Part shown: positions 8,532-16,779 of the stretch, in pieces | Position numbering within the stretch: position 1 is the first letter of the stretch | Layout: each line of letters starts with the position of its first letter | From: Bog-756 sp963701325 | GTDB lineage: Bacteria > Actinomycetota > Acidimicrobiia > Acidimicrobiales > RAAP-2 | DNA length: 64,000 bases | Reading direction: 5' to 3' | Assembly: GCA_963701325.1 (NCBI GenBank) | Contig: OY969604.1 | Coordinates: 744,001-808,000 of the forward strand | Program-made: the position numbers and the translations under genes | The notes under the pieces: model-generated | What the model saw: the letters and a program-made list of their open reading frames with translations, nothing else | The model's database searches: none | Told to the model about the DNA's origin: nothing

Positions 8532-9776
8532 TCAGTCGGTGGTCTCCTCCTCGCCGAAGCGCTTGCGGATGAGAGCGACCTTGGTCTCGGAGGCGTTGGC
8601 GTCCGCCCCCCTGGCGTCGAGCAGGGCGCGTCGGTCGGCCTCCGCCTCTGCCTCCGCGGACCCGTCGGCCGCGGCCAATCGGGCCTCGACCCCCTCGGCG
8701 ACCAGCCGTTCGGCCTCGGCGACCAGCGCCGAGACCATCTCGTCTTCGGGGACCACCCGGACGATCTTCCCCTTGATGAACAGATGGCCACGCTTGCGGC
8801 CGGCCGCAATACCGAGGTCCGCCTCGCGGGCCTCACCGGGGCCGTTCACGACGCAGCCCATGACCGCGACCTGGATGGGCAGGTTCCGGTCCTCGAGGGC
8901 GGCCTGGGCCGCCTCGGCCACCGCGATCACGTCGATCTCGGCCCGGCCGCAGCTCGGGCAGGCGATGAGGTCGAGACCGGAGCGCTCGCGCAGGCCGAGC
9001 GCCTCGAGGAGCTGACGGCCGGCGCGGGCCTCCTCGACCGGATCGGCGGTCAGCGAGTAGCGGATGGTGTCGCCGATGCCCTCCGCCAGGAGGGTGGCGA
9101 TGCCGGCGGTGCCCTTCAACAGTCCCGCGGGCGGAGGACCGGCCTCGGTCACCCCGAGGTGCAGTGGGTGATCGAAGGTCTCCGAGGCGAGGCGGTACGA
9201 CTCGATCATCAAGGGCACCGACGACGCCTTGACCGAGATCTTGACGTCGTCGAAGTCGACCTCGGCGAAGTAGGCGAGCTCCATCCGGGCCGACTCGACC
9301 AGGGCCTCGGGGGTGGCACCGCCGAACCGCTTGTAGAGGTCGGGATGGAGGGAGCCTGCATTGACCCCGATCCGGATGGGCACACCCCGGTCCTTTGCTT
9401 CGGCGGCCACCTGCTTGATCTCGTGCGCCTTGCGCAGGTTGCCCGGATTGAGCCGCAGGCCCTGCACCCCCGCCTCGAGGGCGGCCAGGGCCATCTCGTG
9501 GTGAAAATGGATGTCCGCGATGATCGGGACCGGCGAACGGGGGATGATCCGGGCCAGCCCTTCGGCTGCCGCCTCCTCGTTGCAGGTGCACCGCACCAGG
9601 TCGGCTCCTGCCGCGGCCAACGCGTAGATCTGCGTGAGGGTCGCCTCGGCGTCGGCCGTCTTGGTGGTGGTCATCGACTGGACCGTCACCGGTGCGCCGC
9701 CCCCGACGGCGACACCGCCCACGTGGATCTGACGGGTCGGCCGCCGCTCGCTCAGGGTCCGGGCCGTCGATGCCAT
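8532..9776 (-). CDS. ispG: 4-hydroxy-3-methylbut-2-en-1-yl diphosphate synthase
   Basis: An iron-sulfur enzyme of the MEP pathway that converts MEcPP to HMBPP. The 414-residue protein has the TIM-barrel start (VTVQSMTTTKTADAEAT), ADIHFHHEMAL, GLRLNPGN and the 4Fe-4S ligands in ACPSCGR and MGCVVNGPGEA. The C-terminus is Ala/Glu-rich and somewhat extended (EAEAEADRR). It lies near dxr and rseP, a common actinobacterial grouping that brings two MEP genes together. The ATG has GGGGAG touching it, too close for a binding site, and TAGCAT six bases upstream, so a leaderless mRNA is likely. Confidence 0.95.
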   Translation of the reverse strand: MASTARTLSERRPTRQIHVGGVAVGGGAPVTVQSMTTTKTADAEATLTQIYALAAAGADLVRCTCNEEAAAEGLARIIPRSPVPIIADIHFHHEMALAALEAGVQGLRLNPGNLRKAHEIKQVAAEAKDRGVPIRIGVNAGSLHPDLYKRFGGATPEALVESARMELAYFAEVDFDDVKISVKASSVPLMIESYRLASETFDHPLHLGVTEAGPPPAGLLKGTAGIATLLAEGIGDTIRYSLTADPVEEARAGRQLLEALGLRERSGLDLIACPSCGRAEIDVIAVAEAAQAALEDRNLPIQVAVMGCVVNGPGEAREADLGIAAGRKRGHLFIKGKIVRVVPEDEMVSALVAEAERLVAEGVEARLAAADGSAEAEAEADRRALLDARGADANASETKVALIRKRFGEEETTD

Positions 9777-9782
9777 CTCCCC

Positions 9783-9788
9783 ATGCTA
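9783..9788 (-). promoter_or_regulatory. Candidate -10 box (TAGCAT) for leaderless ispG
   Basis: TAGCAT on the minus strand ends six bases before the ispG ATG. This is the spacing expected when transcription begins at the start codon. Confidence 0.45.
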
Positions 9789-9818
9789 GTGAGCGCCGCT
9801 CTCGGAGCGGCAGCCCCG

Positions 9819-11150
9819 TCAGCCGAACGGGTTGCCGATGGGATGGATGATGTCGTTGAGCAGGGCGGTCGAGAACAGGACGAACAGGAAGAGCACGAAC
9901 GCCCAGGTGACCGGCATCAACCGCGCGACGTCGGCCCGGTAGCGCACCGTGCGCCGCCCGGTGCGGATCTTCTCGTAGATGGCGATGGCCACGTGGCCGC
10001 CGTCGAGCGGCAGCATCGGGAAGAGATTGAAGATCCCGAAGAACAGGTTGATGACGATGAGGATGGTGAGCAGGCTGCCGATGCCGGCCTGCGCTGCATC
10101 CCGTGCGGTCTGGACGACACCCACGATCGACTGGACCCGGGTGCCGTTGGCCGTCGCCTGGCTCGCGGCCTTGGCGCTGCTCACCTGGTCGAACCGCTGG
10201 GCGACCCCGGCCGGACTGAACAGATGGACGACGCCGACCACCGACGCCCAGGCGATGTGGACGAACTCGGCCCCCGAGGAGGCGACAGCCCGCACCGGCC
10301 CGACCCGCTGTACTGGAGAGCCGAAGCTGACCCCGATCAGACCGAACGCGGCGGTCCCGGGCGGCGCGGCGACCCCGTCCTCGTGGGCGGTCCTGCCGTT
10401 GGCCGGCGTCACCACCAGTGTGTGGTCGGTGCCGTCCCGGTCGACCACCAGGGTGACCGGCCGGCCAGGGTGGTCATGGATCGCCGAGATCAGGGCATCG
10501 CTGTTCCCCCCGACCGGCCGCCCGTCGAGGGACAACACGATGTCGCCGGGCCGGACGCCGGCCACCTGGGCCGGGCCGGGCCCGTTCCCGACCTGGGACA
10601 GTCCCTGGATCTCGACCTGGTTGGCATTGGGCAGACCGACGAAGGTCAGCAGGGCCCAGAGCAGCACGAACGCCATCAGGAAGTGCATGGCCGAACCCGC
10701 TACCGCCACCAGCAGGCGGGCGTGGAACGGCTGCTCCCGGTAGGTGCGCGCTTCGTCAGCCGGATCAACCTCCTCGAGGTTGGTCATCCCCGGGATCTTC
10801 ACGTAGCCGCCCAGAGGGAGGGCCTTGATGCCGTACTCGGTCTCCCCCCGACGGAAGGACCACAGCCTGGGGCCGAACCCGAGGAAGTACTCGGTGACCT
10901 TCATCCGGCCGTGCTTGGCCGCCAGGAAGTGCCCGAGCTCGTGGAGCATCACGATCACGATGAGGCAGGCGACCACCACGAGCAGATCGCCCTGCCCGGA
11001 TACCACGGCGAGCGACACCAGCACGGCGACGGCCACCAGCAGCTCGATTGCGGAACGTTGGGCGGACTTCGGAGCACCTCCGGTCGCGCTGGGCAGTCCC
11101 GCAGGAGCGTCGGCCGGATCGCGCTCGATGGTGCCGGGAGCGCTGCTCAC
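9819..11150 (-). CDS. rseP: Site-2 protease, M50 family zinc metalloprotease
   Basis: An integral-membrane protease that cuts membrane-bound regulators such as anti-sigma factors. The 443-residue protein has a first membrane helix carrying the zinc motif HELGH, a PDZ domain (VAGVRPGDIVLSLDGRPV) and the C-terminal membrane motif NLFPMLPLDGGH with the third zinc ligand. The N-terminus is a ~35-residue soluble Ala/Pro-rich stretch. The GTG at 11150 overlaps the dxr stop as GTGA. The frame upstream of it is an antisense-like shadow. Its place after dxr matches the conserved cdsA-dxr-rseP-ispG order. Confidence 0.94.
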   Translation of the reverse strand: MSSAPGTIERDPADAPAGLPSATGGAPKSAQRSAIELLVAVAVLVSLAVVSGQGDLLVVVACLIVIVMLHELGHFLAAKHGRMKVTEYFLGFGPRLWSFRRGETEYGIKALPLGGYVKIPGMTNLEEVDPADEARTYREQPFHARLLVAVAGSAMHFLMAFVLLWALLTFVGLPNANQVEIQGLSQVGNGPGPAQVAGVRPGDIVLSLDGRPVGGNSDALISAIHDHPGRPVTLVVDRDGTDHTLVVTPANGRTAHEDGVAAPPGTAAFGLIGVSFGSPVQRVGPVRAVASSGAEFVHIAWASVVGVVHLFSPAGVAQRFDQVSSAKAASQATANGTRVQSIVGVVQTARDAAQAGIGSLLTILIVINLFFGIFNLFPMLPLDGGHVAIAIYEKIRTGRRTVRYRADVARLMPVTWAFVLFLFVLFSTALLNDIIHPIGNPFG

Positions 11151-12400
11151 GCCGCCTCCCCTGCGCGGACGGCCTGGTCGGCGAAGCGGCGAGCGGCGGC
11201 GTCGGCGTCGAGCACGTCGTCGACCGAGCGAGCGGATCCGCCGGCGCCGGCCTCGGACTCGTAGCGGTCGAGCGTGGCCTCCACGACTCGGGCGATGGAC
11301 GGCCAGGTGATGCGCCCGGCGAGGAAGGCGGCCACCGCGACCTCGTTCGCCGCGTTGAGCCACGCCGGGGCCAGGTCGCCGGTCCGTCCGGCCCGGAAGG
11401 CCAGGTCGAGACAGGGGAAGGCGCCCCGATCGGGTGGTTCGAATTCGAGGACGGAGAGCCGGGTCCAGTCGATGGCTCCAAAGGCTTGCGGCAGGCGAGC
11501 CGGGTAGGCCAGGGCATACCCGATGGGGAGTCGCATGTCTGGGAGGGACAGCTGGGCCACCACGGCTCCATCGGCAAATTCGACCATCGAATGGACCACG
11601 GACTGGGGATGGACCACCACGTCGATGGCGTCGTAGGGGACACCGAAGAGCTCGTGGGCCTCGATGACCTCGAGGCCCTTGTTCATCAGAGTCGACGAGT
11701 CGACCGTGATCTTCGGACCCATGGCCCACGTCGGATGGGACAGCGCCTCGGCCACCCCGACCGAGCGCAGTGCTTCGGCGCTCCGGCCACGGAAGGGTCC
11801 CCCCGAGGCGGTCAGCAGCAGGCGGGCCACGTCGTCCGCGCGCCCGGCGCGCAGGCACTGGTGGAGGGCGCAGTGCTCGGAGTCGACAGGGATGATCTCG
11901 GCCCCGGGTGTCAGTCGGGCCCGCGCCACCACCTGGGCGCCGGCGATGATCGACTCCTTGTTGGCCAGGGCCAGACGCCGGCCGGCCTCGAGGGCGGCGA
12001 GCGTGACGCTGAGGCCGGCGAACCCGACCACGCCGTTGACCGCCACGTCGGCCACCGTGGCGATGGATGCCAGCCCGTCGGTGCCGGCCAGCACCTCGAT
12101 GCCCGCGGGCAGCCGCCCGGCCAACTCCGCCGCGAGCGACGGGTCGCCGATGGCCACCACCTCCGGGCGGAACGTCTGGGCCTGGACCACGAGCGCATCG
12201 ACCGAGCGCTGCGCGCCGAGCGCCACCACGTCGAACCGGTCCGGCGATGACGCTACGACGTCGAGTGTCTGGGTCCCGATCGACCCGGTGGACCCGACCA
12301 CGCTGACCGACACCGGGCCGGTGGCGTCGTCCCCCGGACGAGGAGCGGCAGTCGGGTCACCGTTCGGGGGGCGCATCCCTCCAGCCTGCCCGAAAGTCAA
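11147..12400 (-). CDS. dxr: 1-deoxy-D-xylulose 5-phosphate reductoisomerase
   Basis: Second enzyme of the MEP isoprenoid pathway, NADPH-dependent. The Rossmann motif VVGSTGSIGTQTLDVV is followed by LANKESIIAG, VDSEHCALHQCL and the metal/active-site stretch ASGGPFRGRS. The conserved ending ANEVAVAAFL is present. With the TTG at 12400, which overlaps the cdsA stop as TTGA, the protein is 417 residues. An ATG at 12376 with GGAGG almost touching it gives 409 residues. Either leaves a short extra N-terminus of about 20-30 residues. Confidence 0.95.
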   Translation of the reverse strand: MTFGQAGGMRPPNGDPTAAPRPGDDATGPVSVSVVGSTGSIGTQTLDVVASSPDRFDVVALGAQRSVDALVVQAQTFRPEVVAIGDPSLAAELAGRLPAGIEVLAGTDGLASIATVADVAVNGVVGFAGLSVTLAALEAGRRLALANKESIIAGAQVVARARLTPGAEIIPVDSEHCALHQCLRAGRADDVARLLLTASGGPFRGRSAEALRSVGVAEALSHPTWAMGPKITVDSSTLMNKGLEVIEAHELFGVPYDAIDVVVHPQSVVHSMVEFADGAVVAQLSLPDMRLPIGYALAYPARLPQAFGAIDWTRLSVLEFEPPDRGAFPCLDLAFRAGRTGDLAPAWLNAANEVAVAAFLAGRITWPSIARVVEATLDRYESEAGAGGSARSVDDVLDADAAARRFADQAVRAGEAA

Positions 12401-13839
12401 CCGATGTTGAGGGCGCGCACCAGGTAGTAGGTGGCGGGGAGCACGAAGATGAGGGCGTCGACCCGGTCGAGGACACCCCCGTGCCCCGGCAACAGCTTGC
12501 CCATGTCCTTGAGGCGGAGATCTCGCTTGAGCAGGGATTCGCTCAGGTCACCGAGGGGTGCGACCACGGCCACCACCACCCCCAGCAGCGCTGCCCTCGA
12601 GGCTGTCCACGGGTGGATGGCTCCCACCGCGACGGTGGAGACCACGACCGTGATCACGGCTCCTCCGATCAGTCCCTCCCAGGTCTTGTTCGGACTGATC
12701 GTCGGTGCGAGCGGCCGACTACCGATCCAGCGACCCACGACGAGGGCCCCCACGTCGTTGGCCACGGTGGCGATGATGGCGCCGAGGAGGAAGGCGATGC
12801 CGTGCCGGTCCGGGAAGGTCGAGGGTGAGAGCAGGAGCCCGGCGTAGGCGCCGAGCAGGGAGACCCATGCGACCGTGAGGAGGGTTGCCGCAGTACCGGC
12901 CACCGGCGATCCGCGTTCGACCCCGAGCAGGTACCAGAGCAGCGTGAAGACGGTGACGAGGACCATCACGAGGGGAAGGGCGGCAACCCCCTTGGTGTAG
13001 GCACCGACCATGAGCGAGATGGTGCCGGCGAGCCCGAGGAGGGTGGCCGGGTGGTAGCCGACCTTGCGCAGGACGGCGAAGCACTCGCCTGCGGCGAAGG
13101 TGACGACGACCAGACTCAGGATCAACGAGGTCACCGTCCCGACCTTGAATGCGGCGAGGGCCACGATCGCAACGGCGATGCCGGTCCCCACGCGGATGCC
13201 GATGCCGGTCCCCCCCGCCCCGGTATCGCGTCCAGCCGGTTCGGGCCGGTGCCTCGCGGGAGGTGCCGGGGGTCCACCTCCGGTGGCCTCGGGCGTGTAC
13301 GGGCCGTTGCTGCTACGCAGCGGGCGCGATGTGTCGGACGGAGACCGGCGCATCGACCGTCGCCACCGGGAGCCCGCCGGGACCGCCGTGCTCGCGGCGG
13401 CGGCTTCCTGACCGGAGAACCCCGCATCCGCGGGTCGGTCGGCGGCGACTTCGGTCTCCTGGTCGCTCGCGCGCCCGGCCGTCCGGTCGGCCGCGGCCAG
13501 CGCGGCCACGCCGCCCCTCGGGCGACCGGCACCGGGCACATCGGTGACCGAGGCACCCGCCGGCTCGCCGGTCGGGAGGGCGGCTTCCTGGTCGGGGCGT
13601 TTTGCGCGCATGCGGGTCGGCCGGAGGCCGCTCCGCTGGGCTCGCTCGACTGGCTCGGTGCCGGTCGGACGGTCACGCTCGGACGGATCCGGATCGGCCG
13701 GGGCTCCCTCCGGGGCCCGCGCCGCTGCGTCGCCCTGGTGGGCCGACTCGGATGGCGTGCCCTCCCCGGTGACGGTGTCCGCGGTGATCGGCAGCCAGGT
13801 GGTCGCCTCCCCGATTCCGGTCGCGGTCGGACACCGCAC
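12397..13839 (-). CDS. cdsA: Phosphatidate cytidylyltransferase (CDP-diglyceride synthase), apparent frameshift at N-terminus
   Basis: Makes CDP-diacylglycerol from phosphatidate and CTP in the membrane. The C-terminal ~270 residues hold about eight hydrophobic segments and the intact family signature SESLLKRDLRLKDMGKLLPG followed by HGGVLDRVDA. The first ~200 residues are disordered, Ala/Pro/Arg-rich. The frame marked here starts at a GTG with no binding site, while the frame one base over (13673-14488) carries a coding-like acidic sequence that reads into it. The most natural reading is one ~696-residue protein with a one-base shift between about 13800 and 13850. The catalytic domain is unaffected. 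Confidence 0.88.
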   Translation of the reverse strand: MRCPTATGIGEATTWLPITADTVTGEGTPSESAHQGDAAARAPEGAPADPDPSERDRPTGTEPVERAQRSGLRPTRMRAKRPDQEAALPTGEPAGASVTDVPGAGRPRGGVAALAAADRTAGRASDQETEVAADRPADAGFSGQEAAAASTAVPAGSRWRRSMRRSPSDTSRPLRSSNGPYTPEATGGGPPAPPARHRPEPAGRDTGAGGTGIGIRVGTGIAVAIVALAAFKVGTVTSLILSLVVVTFAAGECFAVLRKVGYHPATLLGLAGTISLMVGAYTKGVAALPLVMVLVTVFTLLWYLLGVERGSPVAGTAATLLTVAWVSLLGAYAGLLLSPSTFPDRHGIAFLLGAIIATVANDVGALVVGRWIGSRPLAPTISPNKTWEGLIGGAVITVVVSTVAVGAIHPWTASRAALLGVVVAVVAPLGDLSESLLKRDLRLKDMGKLLPGHGGVLDRVDALIFVLPATYYLVRALNIG

Positions 13840-14488
13840 GCTCCTCGGGGCCGGCGCCGGACTCGGCCCTCGTCGTCTCGACCGGGGCGGTGATGGGATC
13901 GGCGGCTGCGCCGGGGGGATGCGCCGCGCCCGGGCTCGGGGCGCCCGCCTTCACCGAGCCGAGGTCGAACTCCCAGGGCCGCCGCTCGGCGTCGGTACCG
14001 TGGGTCTCGTCGAGAGAGCCGAGGGTACTGTGCTCGCCGCTGAACATCGACGGCTCGAAGGCCTCCTCGTGGGCAGTCCAGTCGGCGTCCTCCTCCCGCC
14101 AGGTAGGCGGAAGGATCCCACTGCCGGACCCCTCTTCCGGCTCCCTGGAGAGCACGGCCGGCACCTGGCCGGTGGGAGGCTCGGTCCAGTGGGGGAGCTC
14201 GGTCGCGGCCGCGGCCCCGGCGGGCACGGCGGTCTGGCCGGGTGCCACCGGCTCGACGCCGGTATCGGCACCGGGGCTCTCGTCGAGGATCCGCACCGAT
14301 GAGGATCCCGGCTCCTCCGGTTCGCTCCCCTCGGGGGGGACGACCGGGAGCTCGGAGGTGATCTCCGCGGCGGTCTCGGCTCCCACGATTCGCACCCGGT
14401 CGGTGGCCGGACCAGTCGGCTCAGGTCGCACCACAGGGGTGTCGGTCCTGGTCAGATCGTCCTCTTCCCGGTCCGGGCCGTTGTCCAC
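13673..14488 (-). CDS. Acidic disordered reading frame, probable true N-terminus of CdsA
   Basis: This 271-codon frame begins MDNGPDREEDDL and reads as an acidic, Pro/Glu-rich, low-complexity protein up to about codon 216. After that it turns into Arg/Gly/His-rich sequence typical of a wrong frame, where the cdsA frame takes over. Motifs such as VRIVGAETAAEI and LPHWTEPPTGQVPAVL recall the long disordered N-termini I associate with CdsA of related actinobacteria (from memory, not searched). I therefore think it is the front part of cdsA, separated by one inserted base. Alternatively it is a separate hypothetical gene overlapping cdsA. Confidence 0.6.
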   Translation of the reverse strand: MDNGPDREEDDLTRTDTPVVRPEPTGPATDRVRIVGAETAAEITSELPVVPPEGSEPEEPGSSSVRILDESPGADTGVEPVAPGQTAVPAGAAAATELPHWTEPPTGQVPAVLSREPEEGSGSGILPPTWREEDADWTAHEEAFEPSMFSGEHSTLGSLDETHGTDAERRPWEFDLGSVKAGAPSPGAAHPPGAAADPITAPVETTRAESGAGPEERAVSDRDRNRGGDHLAADHRGHRHRGGHAIRVGPPGRRSGAGPGGSPGRSGSVRA

Positions 14489-14607
14489 GTCGCTTGTTTC
14501 CTCCCCAGGAACGGGCCGGCCGTCCTGGCCATCTCGTTGCTCGTCGCTCTCGCTCGTTGCCGGTCCGTCTGCTGATCAGTGTCGTAGCCGGACGGGTCCG
14601 GCTGAGG

Positions 14608-15178
14608 TCAGATCTCGAGGAGCTCCTGCTCCTTGTGGGTGAGCTGCCGGTCGATAGCCGCCACGTGGTCCTGGGTGAGCCGCTCCAGATCCTTCTCCAC
14701 CCGCTCGAGCTCGTCGCTCGAGAGGTCGCCGTCCTTGTGCATCGCCTCGAGCTCGTGCCGGGCGGCACGGCGCGCGGTTGCGCACCCCGACCTTGCCATC
14801 CTCCGCCTTCTGCTTCACGACCTTGACCAGCTCCCGGCGGCGCTGCTCGGTGGGCACCGGGAAGGAGAGCCGGATCACCGTTCCGTCGTTGGACGGGGTG
14901 ATGCCCAGGTCGGAGCCCTGGAGCGCCTTCTCGATGGCGCCAAGGGATCCCTTGTCGTAGGGGGAGACCACCAGCAGTCGGGCCTCGGGCACGCTGAAGC
15001 CCGCCATCTGACGCAGCTCGGTCTCGGCGCCGTAGTAATCGACCTTCAGGTGCTCGACGAGGGCAGGCGTTGCCCTTCCGGTGCGGATGGCGCTGAACTC
15101 TCCCTGGGTGTGCTCGACCGCCTTGGACATGTGCTCGGTGGCATCGGAAACCACGAGTGAGATGAGGTCGTCGTCCAT
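14608..15178 (-). CDS. frr: Ribosome recycling factor, apparent one-base frameshift
   Basis: RRF, which with EF-G splits post-termination ribosomes. The first part (MDDDLISLVVSDATEHMSKAVEH to VKVVKQKAEDGKVGVRN) is in one frame. The family ending (RRAARHELEAMHKDGDLSSD through HKEQELLEI) continues in the next frame from about 14776. Removing one base from the CGCGCG stretch at 14769-14776 restores a ~189-residue protein of normal length. Both halves are well conserved. RRF is essential in bacteria, so an error in the sequence is more likely than a dead gene. Order pyrH-frr-cdsA is standard. Confidence 0.9.
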
Positions 15179-15256
15179 CAGCCGCCCAGCGTAGTCAGCA
15201 GGGTTCGGGTGCACCCAGAACGGAGATCCACCTGCCAATTCATCGGATCGGGGTGC

Positions 15257-15976
15257 TCATCGGATGAGGGTGCCGATCGGCTCGCCGCCGAGTGCCTTGC
15301 GGATGTTTCCGGGTCCCATGAGATCGAAGACCCTGATCGGTAGCCCGTTGTCCTTGCAGAAGGTGATCGCGGTGAGGTCCATCACACGGAGATCCTTGGC
15401 CACCACCTCCATGAACGAGATCTCGTCGTACCGGGTGGCGGTGGGGTCCAGCCGGGGGTCGGCGCTGTAGACGCCGTCGACGCCCCCGTGGGTGCCCTTG
15501 CACAACAGGCTCGCCTCGATCTCCGCCGCCCGCAGGGCCGCCGATGTGTCGGTAGTGAAGTACGGGTTGCCCATTCCGGCGGCGAAGACAACGACGCGGC
15601 CCTTCTCCAGGTGCCTGATCGCACGTCGCCGGATGTACGGTTCGGCCACCTCGGCCATCTGGACGGCGGACAGCACCCGCGTGGGCTGACCGTGGTGCTC
15701 GAGCGCGTCCTGGAGGGCGAGCGCGTTGATCACCGTTCCCAGCATCCCCATGGTGTCCGAGGTGGCCCGGTCCATGCCGGCGCCGGCCCCTGTGGTGCCT
15801 CGCCAGATGTTCCCGCCGCCGACCATGACGGCCAGTTCGAGGTCGACCTCGTCACGCGAGCTCGCGATCTCCACCGCGAGCTGCTCGACGACCGCCGAGT
15901 CGATCGTCTCGTCGGATGCCGACGAGGCGAGAGCCTCGCCGGAGAGCTTCAGGATGATCCGCTGTCGTTGGCCCAC
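15257..15976 (-). CDS. pyrH: UMP kinase
   Basis: Phosphorylates UMP to UDP in pyrimidine synthesis; amino-acid kinase fold, normally hexameric. Motifs: ILKLSGEAL at the start, VMVGGGNIWRG, the DRATSDTMGMLGTVINALAL helix, FAAGMGNPYFTTDTSAALRA and the ADPR uridylate/ATP loop (VYSADPRLDP). At 239 residues it has the family length. The start is GTG at 15976, six bases after tsf. It sits between tsf and frr as in most bacteria. Confidence 0.96.
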   Translation of the reverse strand: MGQRQRIILKLSGEALASSASDETIDSAVVEQLAVEIASSRDEVDLELAVMVGGGNIWRGTTGAGAGMDRATSDTMGMLGTVINALALQDALEHHGQPTRVLSAVQMAEVAEPYIRRRAIRHLEKGRVVVFAAGMGNPYFTTDTSAALRAAEIEASLLCKGTHGGVDGVYSADPRLDPTATRYDEISFMEVVAKDLRVMDLTAITFCKDNGLPIRVFDLMGPGNIRKALGGEPIGTLIR

Positions 15977-15982
15977 GTCGCT

Positions 15983-16777
15983 TCAGTCGCCGACGATGAC
16001 CTGCGCGAATTCGGTCACGGTGGCGTCGCCGAGCAGCTTCCCGATGGTCTGCTTCTCGTCCTTCACGAATGGTTGATCGACGAGGACGCGCTCCTTGTAC
16101 CACCCGCCAAGGCGGCCCTCGACGATCTTGGGAAGCGCCGCGTCGGGTTTTCCCTCGTTGCGGGCGATCCGCTCGACGGTCTCGCGCTCAGCGGCCGCCT
16201 CGGCTTCGGGCACGTCGTCCCGGGTGATGTAGGTCGGACGGGCGAAGGCGATGTGCGCAGCGATGTCGTGAGCGAGCTCGGCGCTGCCACCGGCGAGGGC
16301 CACCACCACGGCGTTCACACCGCGACCGGCCTGCAGGTGGAGGTAGGAGTCGACCACCCCGCCATCGGGGGCCTCGATGCGGACGACCTGGCCGATCGAG
16401 ATGTTCTCCTTGAGGGTGATCTTGAGCCGGTCCAGCTCCTCGGAGTGCTCCTCGACGGCGGTCGTGCCCTTTGCCACGACGAGGTCGGCCAGTTCGGTCG
16501 CCAGGGCCACGAACTCGGGGGACTTGGCCACGAAGTCCGTCTCCGACCGGAGCTGCACGATGGAGGCCACACCCTCGGCGACACCGACGGCGACGGCACC
16601 CTCGGACGCGTCGCGATCGGCGCGCTTGGACTGGTTGGCCAGGCCCTGCTCTCGCAGCCACACGATGGCCTTGTCCATGTCGCCGTCGTTCTCCTCCAGG
16701 GCGCGCTTCGCGTCGAGCATGCCCACGCCGGTGAGCTGGCGGAGCCTCTGGACGTCCTTGGCGGAGAATGCTGGCAC
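15983..16777 (-). CDS. tsf: Elongation factor Ts
   Basis: Nucleotide exchange factor for EF-Tu. The N-terminal UBA-like domain contains LRQLTGVGMLDAKRALEEN, and the core has the exchange motif LRSETDFVAKSPEF. The 264-residue length is typical. The GTG at 16777 is preceded by AGGAGG that overlaps the end of rpsB. The rpsB-tsf pair is conserved and normally co-transcribed. Confidence 0.96.
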   Translation of the reverse strand: MPAFSAKDVQRLRQLTGVGMLDAKRALEENDGDMDKAIVWLREQGLANQSKRADRDASEGAVAVGVAEGVASIVQLRSETDFVAKSPEFVALATELADLVVAKGTTAVEEHSEELDRLKITLKENISIGQVVRIEAPDGGVVDSYLHLQAGRGVNAVVVALAGGSAELAHDIAAHIAFARPTYITRDDVPEAEAAAERETVERIARNEGKPDAALPKIVEGRLGGWYKERVLVDQPFVKDEKQTIGKLLGDATVTEFAQVIVGD

Positions 16778-16779
16778 GG

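Noticed and set aside
8784..11264. 826-codon plus-strand frame over ispG and rseP
   Set aside because: Same artefact; rich in Arg, Gly and His and opposite to well-defined genes.
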